From Dendrophyllia cribrosa (Eukaryota > Cnidaria > Anthozoa > Scleractinia > Dendrophylliidae): 64,000 bases of DNA. Positions 53,848-64,000 of this stretch are shown here, piece after piece. A model generated the notes under the pieces. That model had not been told where the DNA came from and made no database searches. It saw only the letters and a list, made by a program, of their open reading frames with translations. The translations under genes and the position numbers were made by a program. The DNA lies in contig JAJLRJ010000006.1 in assembly GCA_024195265.1 (NCBI GenBank), forward strand, positions 11,237,487 to 11,301,486. Reading direction: 5' to 3'. How positions within the stretch are numbered: the stretch's first letter is position 1; every line of letters begins with the position of its first letter.

Positions 53848-55911
53848 GCTTTATTTAAAAACACGGTATCCCATCATTAGTTACAAAATGCTCTTCCAGA
53901 GAGCCGTGTATACTAAATATTCTCTATAAAGACCTAAACATGTTAAAAATTTCTAATTAAAATTACAATACTAATGGAGTTTTCTATGTTTACCTAAGAT
54001 TAAAACTACTATAAGGCGGCTTTAAAGGATGCGATAGATGGCTCAGCTTTGATTTCATTTGATAGGCCATTCCAAAGAACAGTGCCCCGATAGTTAAAGC
54101 TACACTTTCCCGCTTCCTTTCGGGGTCTATGAACAAACAAATTGTTCAAGTTGTTTCTCAGTTTATAAGAATGAACATTCGTTATTCGTTATCACGTGCT
54201 TTTCTTTGTCTATTTGGGCTTTCATCACTGAAAAGCGTGCAAACGTTGTTTACCCCACAATCTTTGACATATTTGTCATTGAATCAAATTTCTAATCAAT
54301 ATTCATGAAAACTTGTAGTCTTCGCCGCAAGTCAAGCAGGTCGTGTTGGTGTGCATATGTCTTGCAAATTTTTGGCGCTCAACAGGCAATTTGGAAGACG
54401 TACCGCCAAGGAAAACGTCGCCCACAACTCCAACCGAAGGTAAGAGTCACTTCGCAAAAATATACGTTTGTTCAGTGAAAGAGTATGAAATTTTGCTCGA
54501 TGAAGTGCACGTGCGTTGAGCTTCTCTTCGTCTTATGACGACTCTGCGGCGTGGTATTGCCTGTCTTGAAATAAGCTGAGGAGTTGTCTTTCACAGTCTC
54601 TGGCTGGTTAATTTCGTTCAAGCTGCATACATGTACTGACTTTCAAAAGAACATTTTATAGTTGAACTTAAGGAGCTAAAGCCAAATGCTGAACACGGTT
54701 TTGAAATTCCTGTTAGAAATCGTTCATATACTTTCATTGTATACCATTAACTGTTGATGAAAACCTCGTCTAATGCACCAAAAATTCAACCTCAATTCAA
54801 TAACACAAATTGAACATTTTATCTTATCTTAGCGTTTATTTATATTTTCAGGAACTTCAAAGAGTATCAAAGTCAGGAACATGGAGGGCTGAAGAAACAA
54901 ATCAAGAGAACAAACTGGAAGGGATCTCTTTAAAGATAAGAACTTTGTTTAGTTCGTATATTTTTTTATACAAATGGTGGCTGAACATGGGCAAATACTT
55001 TAGTCAATTTGTATTAGTATCAAATGTATTGATTCTGAGGAAGAGCCAATTCGGATCTGACTGCTAATTGACTGAATCAACTTATCAAACTGACACGAAG
55101 AACCGGGGGATATTGAAGTTTATCCTGAGTTTATTGATCATTTTGCTGAATCGCATACTGGCTGCTAATTATCTGAACCGTCAAATCAGCATAGGTTTTG
55201 TAATGGGTGGAAGATCTTAGGTCTAGGTAAAATAACTTCTAACAATTTTAATGTCGGCCACCGTTTGGACGTTGAGCGATCGTTTGATTTAAACGGTTGA
55301 TACTTTGGCGACTCCGTTTACGGCTTGTTTTTTTGTTTTGTTTAGGTGAACGCATCCTTTATGCAAAACAAATGTCAAAATGTAATATAATTGCCTACAA
55401 AATTTCACTTAAAAATGAAAGACGATTTTGTTTGGTCGATCGCTTAGCGTGTTGGCATAAACGTTACAAATATAACCTCAGATGATGTGGTGGGTGTTTT
55501 TTTTAAGGTGGCACTGACAGATTATCAACTGTAAATTCCTAATTTGGACACGTCAAATTATTTGTTTCCATGGTCACATTGGTTGTTATAAAATAACTCT
55601 TCTTTTGAAAATTATCTTATTAACGTGGCACTAACAGTTTTTCGAAAACTTCTTTGTCAGTACACTTCGAATTAGTTGATCAAATTGTCTGTTATAAAAA
55701 TAACTTTTTTCCAAATGTTGTTCCTGCTGAGGTATTTTCCTCAGTAATTTTATATATACTTTAATTGAAATGAAGTTCGATTTGGTATGAACTAGATGCT
55801 CAAAATGAAAGTTTGTATTTTGTCCACAAATTCGTGAGTTTTCCAGAAAAAAAGATTAAAAACATTTCAGTTAATTTAGGTAGGCAACTTTTTATTCAAT
55901 CATTTTTCAAT
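53848..55911. other. intergenic, possible untranslated exons only
   Basis: No protein recognised. A stretch ending CCAACCGAAG|GTAAGA near 54438 and an acceptor-like TTATATTTTCAG near 54852 could border exons of a non-coding or untranslated transcript. There is no further support. Confidence 0.3.
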
Positions 55912-55915
55912 TTAA

Positions 55916-56453
55916 CCCTCGGACGTACACGCAGACGTATACCCCTACCCTGGTACAAGGGGGGGGGGGGGGGTGTTCCAACCCTTCCCTTGGGTTTTTG
56001 CGATGTTACAATATTTCGGAAATAATTTACATCTAATAGATAGCCTGTGATGTGTTTTAAAGGACAAGATAAATATTATGGGATATGGCGCTGCTGAAGG
56101 TCATCCAAAATGGACACCAAGATGTCGGAAAAATGCGGAAATTGCAAATAGTTTTTTGCTAGAGTTGCAAAATATGATAGAATTGAACATTTTGCTGCTT
56201 TTGGTAGCATTTTATGTTTTTTTTTTCACCGAAAAAAGGTGAAAAACACGCATTCAAAAATGGCTTGACCTCGTACTACTTATGACGTCATATCCCGTTA
56301 CCATAACAACCGATTGTCGCCAAACTTTACCAAAATGTGTCTCAAGGTCAAACGAATAGCTACTGAAGACCTAATGTGCTAACCATAAATGGTCTTGAAA
56401 AAATCAGAGAAAAACCTTAAGGGGGTGGCATCCCCCCCTTGTACGTCTGAGGG
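55916..56453. mobile_element. TTAA element, CCCTC ends (piggyBac-like MITE)
   Basis: TTAA at 55912-55915 and 56454-56457. CCCTCGGACGTACA at the left pairs with TGTACGTCTGAGGG at the right with one mismatch. CCC at the ends plus TTAA fits piggyBac-type elements. 538 bp with a 15-G run near the left end and no gene. Confidence 0.85.
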
Positions 56454-56457
56454 TTAA

Positions 56458-57024
56458 CCAAAGTCTGACATTGTGTTAAAATTGGAGCCAAGCAATTGGT
56501 GGTTTGCACGGCGGTCCTGTTGGTTGTCAGAAACAATAGAAAGGTGTGGCCGCCGTGTAAACCATCAATTGTCTGTTGAATGTTCTAAGTTGAATCACAT
56601 GCTCCAAACTTAACATTTAAAAAATGAGAATTTGATAAATTGGGTTCGTGCACAATTCAATCTATAGCTAGAATGAAAATGAGCTCTTCAAATTGGCTTT
56701 AATAAGATAACTTTCCTTTTTTAAAATTAGTTCAATTAATTTAGAAGGCAAATTTTATTCAATTATTTTTAAAAATTGGAATCAATTGGGAATATATATT
56801 TAAAGATACTTTAGCCTGTCAGTGCCTCCTTAAAATGATCAACACGTTACCTTCATCAACTGGTTGACAATAGAACAAAAGCCTTCACTAGTTGCGTTCT
56901 TTCTTTTTCACTTGTTTTTTTTTTTTAATTTAATCCACGGAAAATAATTCTCATTTGTCCATGCTAAAATATTTATTAGGTAGTTTTTTTCCTGAGATTG
57001 AGTGCCTGTGTTCTCTTGTCTATC
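56458..57024. other. intergenic AT-rich stretch
   Basis: No gene or element ends recognised. GGAGCCAAGCAATTG at 56485 recurs in similar form at about 61014, which hints at an old repeat. Confidence 0.4.
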
Positions 57025-57028
57025 TTAA

Positions 57029-58914
57029 AGTGCCTATGAAATGAAATTTATTTTTTGATGTATCGGAAGTTTCACCTTTTTAGACCTTGGAATAAAAGGT
57101 TTAAAGTGTTAGGGACGATGCGAAATGCTTTTTTTATGGTCTCAAAGTTAGGTTGTTGGCGCTAAAAAGTGGCTCCAATTTGTGCGCGGCCAAAACCAGT
57201 GTCATATTACACTGTGACGTAAATAGTTGTACAAACTGCTGCGGGAATATAGAGAACAAGAGAGCTGACAAGAGACGTCGCTAGAGGTGGACCAGTATTA
57301 TGTGGCGAGCGGCCTCAAACATACGAGATATTAGAATTCTTCGATAACAGAGGGTGTAACAAAGCTTTATTTTGCTCCAGAGGAAAATAGGCCGGCGAAA
57401 TACACGAAATTTGTTCGTCGACATCGGAAAGGGTACGTCAAGCGATGTTGTTTTCAATGAAAGCGCTTATTGTTAAGATTAATATTATTTTGCAAAAGAA
57501 AATAACATTCCGGCCGGTGAGGCCGTTTAATCAAGCATAATTTTTCCAATCCATATCCTGTTTGGAAGTTCCTTCAAGCCTCGGCTCGACTGGAGAGCCG
57601 TCGAAGTCAGTGAGGCCTACAAAAATATACTGACTCGATCGGCACTGACTGGCGAGTAATATAAATGTTTATACCGTATTCCGAATTATAAAATTCAAAG
57701 TGCAGCGACGCAAGTGTTCACTGGAAGGCGTCTATTCTACGGAACATCTATCAAAAATCTACACGTACAAATGCTATTCGAAACAAAATACATCGCTGAA
57801 TCATTGCGTGTTCGATCAGATTTATTTTTATACAATGAAATATAAATCAGACATGAATGTAAACACGATACTTTGAACTCACTTACAAGCCGCCAAGTGG
57901 TTAAAATTTCCAGAAACGATCAATCGCTGGCAAGACACTGAACTAAGAAGCATAATTATTACGTATATACTTGAGTTCAAACATTTTGAATAAATAAATA
58001 AAAAATACGCTATCAAGGCACCTTGCCGCTAAAAATACACCATTCACATTCAATTCAGCAAGCCGCCTGAAAAACACCACCTCGGATATGCATAACATAT
58101 CAGTATAATTTAGAAACTTTCAACTAGCAAGCCGCCAAGACATATCCTTCGCATTGAAAAACGAACTTTAAGTAGACGAGCGGATTGCCAAGCCGATAAA
58201 ATAAGTTCATAACCTCCACGCGCGATCAATGAACTTCAGAGAAGACCGGCCGTGTCGCTAATGCGCTAATATCATGATTGTTTGTACTACAAATATATCG
58301 TTCGCGTTCGATAAACGCTAGTCAACGAGCCACTAAAAAGAAATAACAAAAACGCCTCTGCGTTCAATAAGCTTACAACTCAACTGGCGAACCACTGAGA
58401 CGCTGTGCTACTGAAATGTATACCTTTCACGTTCAATAATCTAAATGATCAAAGTCCGTCTTCTTCATGTTCACTTCCTTCGCTCAAGCGGCACAGTCGG
58501 TTCGTCTCGCTACGGCAAAACTACAGTGGACACGATCATTTCAGTTGATCAAGAGTGATCCGAAACTGATCCTCTTCACCTTCAGAGGACAGTAAAGAAA
58601 CAAATTAGGCGCTGTCTGACATTTGTACAGCCAAAAACGTTGGCAAAATGACCATCACGCTAAAGGATTCCAAGGGAATTATAGCGTAAACAAACCAATG
58701 TGTCATACTATTTACGTAATTCACGTCATCACGCACGCCCACTCGCCCCCAGGCTCTCCAAAAATTGGAGCCACTTTTCAACCGAAGTGACGCATCTTCG
58801 AGGGGCTAAAAAACCGATTTTCTTTCTTTTCCTCGGGAAATGATTATTGTTTTCGTTCTTTGGACATAATAAACTAATGAAAAACGAAGAAAAAAAATTC
58901 ATTTCATAGGCACT
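57029..58914. mobile_element. 1.9-kb TTAA element, AGTGCCTATGAAATGAA ends
   Basis: TTAA at 57025-57028 and 58915-58918. AGTGCCTATGAAATGAA and TTCATTTCATAGGCACT are exact inverted complements. Further inverted words (AAAAGTGGCTCCAATTT near 57165 and its counterpart near 58760) extend the symmetry. The centre has degenerate repeats with AAGCCGCC words between about 57880 and 58450. No transposase frame is seen. Confidence 0.85.
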
Positions 58915-58918
58915 TTAA

Positions 58919-61400
58919 GTATATTTAGGAACTTAGTTTATAAAGCCCTGATGTCTGGTGTAGAGGAAAGCCGATATTTCGGTGATCAATGTAGACCTTG
59001 TAAATGGTTTAAACCCAGGCGTGTGAATAGTCTGTTGAGAGTAATTCTAAACAGAGACTGTTGTTGACAATGAATTTCGTTTCGTTTTGACAACCTGAGC
59101 GAAAATCATTTTCTGAGTCACGTGAATTGTAAAGTACTTCATTACGACAACTACTAACAAATGTAAAAGACAAAGACGAACCAAGCGACAGTCAAGGAGC
59201 AGTGTGCAAGATCAAATGCTACGACTGTGCCACATTGAACATTATGTACGACTGACTGAACTCAAAAATTGGGATGCAAGCAATCACATTGCTGAACACC
59301 ATTTACACACTTAACAGGGAGTTGACTGGGACTCTGCCGAATGCGTTTCCTACAGTACGGACTACTAACTTAGAACAAACAGCACTGAATCGATGGCAAC
59401 AGCACCCTGCGGCCTACAAATGACTTTTCAACAGAACAGACAAAAAATACAACGAGAAACATTACTATCAATCACTGACTTAAGTCTCGACAGCAATAAC
59501 ATCATGACAGTGCTGACCAATGACTTTCCCTCAGGTTGTAAAAACGTCAGTCGCATTGTCAACAAACAGTTCTTTTTAGAATTACAATGTAGAGCGTTTT
59601 CACTTGGCGTCATAGCCGCCATATTGGTGTTCCCGTACAAAAGAATTTTTATTAAGTTCTTTTGTTAGGAACACCAACATGGCTGCCATGGCCTTTGTCA
59701 TTTGAGTCGACCCACGGGACTGAAGGTCACGTGAGTGAAAACGCTCTATAGACCTGTTATACAGACCAAAGGAAAAAACGAACCAAAGGAAAAAAAAAAA
59801 CCAAAAGCTATCTTTCGAGGAAGAACAACAACAACGTAACAATAAGTATTGTTATAATACTTATTGTTATAATAACAATAAGTATTGAAAATCACGCGAA
59901 AAGCAACAAAAACTTTGGACTTGTTCTTCGTGCAATTTTCTATGCTGATTGTTATTATAATTTTAACCCGTAAGGTATGTTTGAGTCTTTGACGTCGCTT
60001 TCTCCCATTCGCAACCAAGCCTTGGAACAAGGTTGATTAATGGCGGCCGTAAATTATCGGAAATAAATGTTAAAATAAAATGACTTCTGTTGTTCGTAAT
60101 GGATTGAAATTTGGCAAGATAAGTAAGAAAGTCTGATAGTACACGAAAATGTAAAAAAATGAAAATCAAAAATTTGATCATAAGGGCACTTTAAAGAAGT
60201 CGACACACTAAAATACTCGGCAAAATATTAATTCAGTCGCACAGTTTCTTAGAAAGCAAGAATAACGCGGCGTCAACTTTAATTATGAGGTTGTAAATTG
60301 TTGTTTTAGTCTATAGTAAAATTTATCTTTGTTTTGATGCTGCTGGATATCTTATTAAAAATTCTCTCACCTCAATTTGGACAAGACGAATTATTTCTAG
60401 TTTGGTTCCGTTTATTATTAGCATGGTCTGTATACCTCCTTGATTTGATTAGGCCACTTATGTTTGTGTCTATAACAAATTTCAATTGACAAAAAGAAAC
60501 GTGTTTACGGTAAAACTAAGAACCAGACATTGGGGTATTTAATGTATACCATGCGCGATTTAGGGGTAACACTTATTCTTTCGTTAAAACAATAGAATAT
60601 TAGAGCACAAAAGAACGACAATACAATAGAATACAATACCATAGAATATATTAGAATACATAATTTTACCTAATACAATGAATGTGTACAATGTACAATA
60701 GAGCTAACACCCTAAATCGGGCATCATATGATTTAATGGGTATTATAGATAGGCTCTCTTAAATTTAGTTTTTAATAGAGGAAAAGACGTTTTTCTGTTG
60801 GCATTCGATGTAGCACAGAATGAAACATTTTAGTTTGATTTTGATAAATTGGTCTCGTGCACTACAAGATCTCTAGGAAGGAAATGGAGCCCAGCAATTG
60901 TCTGTTGAATGTTCTAAATTATAAGACCTGCTTCAAACTTAGCAAACTTTAATTTATTAATTTGAAATTAATATTGGGCTCGCGCACAGTTTACTTATCT
61001 CCACAAAGAAAACGGAGCCAAGCAATTGTTTGTTGATTACTTTAAATTATTTCATTTGCTCCAAAATTAGCAAAAGATCATTTCTTTTTTGCTTAGTCTA
61101 CTCGCGCACTTTCTGTCATTTTTTCTGTGCTACAAAGAAACCTGGTCAACAATTATAGGTCTTGTTAGTAAAGTAACATGGCAAGCTATGAAAAATCTAA
61201 ACATGTCCAGTATCGAATCGAGTCGAATGAGATTAGAAGCAGAAATTACGTATTAAATAAACAATAAGAGAACTCTCAAGCTTTGCTTTTCGTTATTCCA
61301 AACGTTTTATCCACAGCTTGCCATGTTTCTTCTAATATCCTTCATGTATAAACTATCTCGTGCAAGAACTTTAAAGATTTAACTCTGGTTTTCACAACAT
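58919..61400. other. intergenic with one MITE, no gene recognised
   Basis: Apart from the MITE at 59590-59749, there is a palindromic AATAAGTATTGTTATAATAC stretch near 59838-59886. A lone GGGCACTTTAAAG near 60183 resembles the right end of AGTG-type TTAA elements. No coding sequence was recognised. Confidence 0.45.
59590..59749. mobile_element. hairpin MITE with GCCATATTGGTG arms, copy 2
   Basis: TAGAGCGTTTTCAC at the left pairs with GTGAAAACGCTCTA at the right. The inner arms GCCGCCATATTGGTGTTCC and GGAACACCAACATGGCTGCC also pair. Related to 40491-40645. Confidence 0.85.
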
Positions 61401-61699
61401 ATGAACAATGAATAATTGTTTTTCTTTTGCTGTTTTCGTGGGAATTGACACGGCATGAGCATATAGTCACAAGGGAGAAAAAGCTTGGTCATTTCGCATT
61501 AATTCCTTATGAGGACAACATAAGAAGAGCGAGTATGATTCTTTTTCTTATACCTATCTCGCTTGTGAAAACCAACGTTAAATTGTGTTTGCATGAGATG
61601 TTATATACCTTTTTTGGCGGGTTTAAGTTCTACTCCTTGAAAATATTTTTTGAGCAAAAAATTTTCAAGGGGCACCCCGTTAATTTTTCTGCCAAAATT

Positions 61700-62065
61700 G
61701 TTACCAGGGGAAACGCTGTGCAAATGTTTCTAAATTTTCCCGCCAAAAGACTTAGTATATATAGGAAGAAAAGTTTTGTCACACCTTTTAATTAGTTAAA
61801 CGATTTTTTACTTATATTAAAAAGGCATTGTACAATATAAATAAGAAAGAGAGAATAAAGAATACAATGAAACTGAAATAACTCTATTGTTGTTGACTTC
61901 TAATAATTTATTAAATACAATACAATCCGGAATAAAACATTGTAAAGTAGCTTTAAAAAATTTTTTTAAAAATGGCGCATGCGTATTTTGGGCGCCCCGT
62001 ATTTTTCTAAGTCTTTTGGCGGGAAAAATTAGAAATTTGAACAGCGTTTACCATGGAGAAACATT
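61700..62065. repeat. inverted repeat pair (CCCGCCAAAAGACTTAG)
   Basis: GAAACGCTGT...TTTCCCGCCAAAAGACTTAG at about 61707-61755 recurs inverted at about 61998-62055. About 240 bp lie between the arms. Likely an old foldback element or two facing copies. Confidence 0.6.
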
Positions 62066-62252
62066 GAACAAGTTGAGTAAAAGAAGCTTTTTAATAAGCA
62101 ATTGACAATGAAATAATATCGCTGAAAATATATTGACTTAAAGAATTGTACTGAATAGTTACAGATCTTTTCCAAAAGCAAAAAAGTCAAGTAGTTTTCA
62201 CGGTACAAATTGCTTATGACTACTACAAAGCACGAGAATTTGGAAACATTAA

Positions 62253-62910
62253 GGTGGCTCCTATTATATTTAAACATTCTCATCATGATACATCTATGAT
62301 ATTAAATCACAGCTACACCAGTAAAGTTAAGAGAAAACGTTTAGTACAGGTTTGTAAACACTTAAACAATGAACAAATTTAGGCGGCTACGACATCAAAA
62401 TTTGTTACCATGGCAACGTCAAAGGAGGCCAAAAAGACCCCATTTTCAACCTTTTGAGGCTAATAACTTCAAAACTGCTCGGTGAATGTTTTGATTTTTA
62501 TATATTTTCGTCTTATAAACATATCAAACATTTGTACCAATTTTGAAAAAATCTGTACACGGGATTCAGAGATATGGCATTTTTACATAAATTTAAGGTA
62601 GCTCTGAACTCTATGTACAGAATTTGTTAAAAAAAATTGTTAATGTTTCTCTTGCCAATTAATCAAAAATATATCGAAAACAAAAACTTTCACCGTGTAG
62701 TTTATAAGTTATTAGCCTCAAATGGTCTAAAATAGCGTATTTTTGACCTGTTTTTGCGTTGCCATGGCAACGAAAGATGACGTCATTTAGATACCAATTT
62801 GTTGCCTGATAAAAGATCTACTGGTTTCGAGTAAAAGATTTTTAGCCACACCATCGGGCTAGCTGTAATGGAATGCAAACGACGAGAGGGCTGAACAATA
62901 TGGAGCCACC
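62253..62910. mobile_element. TTAA element, GGTGGCTCC ends, second copy
   Basis: TTAA at 62249-62252 and 62911-62914. GGTGGCTCCTATTATAT at the left and the inverted ATATGGAGCCACC at the right. 658 bp. Same family ends as 30940-31540, and both contain a GTTGCCATGG(C/T)AAC word. Confidence 0.82.
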
Positions 62911-62914
62911 TTAA

Positions 62915-63780
62915 ATCGATCAGAAATACCTACAATTTTGGCACTTTGATTTGTAAGCAAGCTTTGTACGTGTAAATTGCCTTTAAGTACTGATACCGTG
63001 CAACACAGATATAACAAACGTACTTAAACGTAAAATATAGAACGTTTACCTGCAAAAGTCGAAGAAAACTATCGCCGATCGTTGATAACCAAAATTCCTA
63101 ACAGTGAGACAGAAACGAAATGACCCCCGATCCACATGAAAATATTCATTGCAAACTTGACAAAGGGCCGCAAAAACGGGGAGTTGTTTTAACTGTAAAG
63201 TCTTTGACAACGGCGTAGAATTTACACTGAGAAATCTTGTTTATTATTACCGAAAAGTGAAAAAGTAAAAACTCGAAAAACGTTGGGAGTGAAATTGATT
63301 ATCCTTGCAGTAACTCAATGCTAGCAATGTGTATAATTAAACAGTTGAAAAAAATTAAGGCTTGAACTTGAACCTTTGCTTTCGTCATTGTTTACTTTTT
63401 ATTTCTTTCGCATACGAATTGATCACGTTGAAAGAACTTGTTACACTTTAGTTTGTAATCTATGCAATTTTTAACAAAATATCAGCCATCAAAAACTGCA
63501 AAATTGTTGGGTGATAAAAGCGCTAATGAGGCATATATTCTTTGTCAAAGTTTGAGTTTTTAGACAGCACAGTACAGCACAGCACACTCAAATTTCCAGG
63601 AAAAGCTAAATTGTGTGATAACCTTTCAAAATTCGGAGTTGAATTTTTTTGTAGCTAGGTTAGAGAATGACGCGCATTTGCTAATAAGGCAATAATTGTT
63701 AACAAACATTCACCATCAACAGCAGATAACAAAGAACTAAATGGGCTTCTTGTGATTATTCTTTTTCACTACGAGTTCAT
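62915..63780. other. intergenic, no gene or element recognised
   Basis: AT-rich sequence. A CAGCACAGTACAGCACAGCA stretch occurs near 63567. I see nothing else to report. Confidence 0.4.
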
Positions 63781-63784
63781 TTAA

Positions 63785-64000
63785 AGTGCACCTTAACCCC
63801 AATTTTTTTCTTTTAATCAATCCAATGTACGTTGAAAAGTCGAATAGTTTCTTGTTTTTAACGTCGCGTTAGTGAGTTAAAGAGATTTGAATTTACAAAA
63901 TGCTAATTAGATGACGTCAAATCAAGAATCATTTATTATACAACTACTTGTTTCCACCTCCAAGTAATATCTTTTTTTACAAATCAATCGACTATAAACA
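63785..64000. mobile_element. left end of a TTAA element, cut by the window edge
   Basis: TTAA at 63781-63784, then AGTGCACCTTAACCCCAATT. This is close to the left end of the nested element at 11863 (AGTGCAACTAACCCCAATTT). The right end would lie outside the window. Confidence 0.55.

Noticed and set aside
54810..55067. An 85-codon frame as a gene
   Set aside because: An acceptor-like site lies inside it and no family resemblance exists. At most part of an untranslated or non-coding exon.
61427..61795. A 122-codon frame
   Set aside because: No recognised motif, AT-rich composition, and its end overlaps one arm of an inverted repeat.

Overview
The window looks like nuclear DNA of an anthozoan cnidarian, most likely a stony coral. 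That is an inference. The genes have introns with GT/AG borders, the single-copy proteins are of animal families (ABCD4 and a BK-channel beta subunit), and the DNA is AT-rich and crowded with BEL/Pao, Penelope-like, Harbinger, LINE and many short terminal-inverted-repeat (TIR) elements. There is no bacterial-type gene organisation and no CRISPR array.

Layout. 1-2350: decayed 3' part of a BEL/Pao LTR retrotransposon. 3985-16388: a roughly 7.4 kb minisatellite built on a 20-bp unit, with an exact 1,887-bp higher-order duplication. It is split by a 2.3 kb TIR element (10919-13229, itself carrying a nested TTAA element) and by a Penelope-like retroelement (13539-16237, carrying a 545-bp TTAA element inside its RT gene). 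16579-41654, plus strand: a complete 21-exon ABCD4 gene (about 600 residues). Its introns hold a second Penelope-like insertion, a 1.1 kb AGTC/AGCC microsatellite, two related minisatellite arrays and many TIR elements. Two of these TIR elements carry Pol III gene-like sequences, one tRNA-like and one derived from 5S rRNA. 42973-44771: a broken Harbinger transposon interrupted by a 5'-truncated LINE. 46626-48426, minus strand: a two-exon gene for a four-Cys-rich-loop, two-TM protein resembling calcium-activated K+ channel beta subunits. 50560-64000: no convincing gene, but a dense run of TIR and hairpin elements, many flanked by TTAA.

How it fits together. ABCD4 is the lysosomal cobalamin exporter family, and its start codon lies only about 190 bp after the minisatellite. 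The KCNMB-like gene is independent and on the opposite strand. Most of the rest is transposon biology: at least ten elements flanked by TTAA, several of them abutting and apparently sharing TTAA sites, plus nested insertions whose relative order can be read from their target-site duplications. All coordinates and splice sites were read by eye. No search, fold or alignment program was run.
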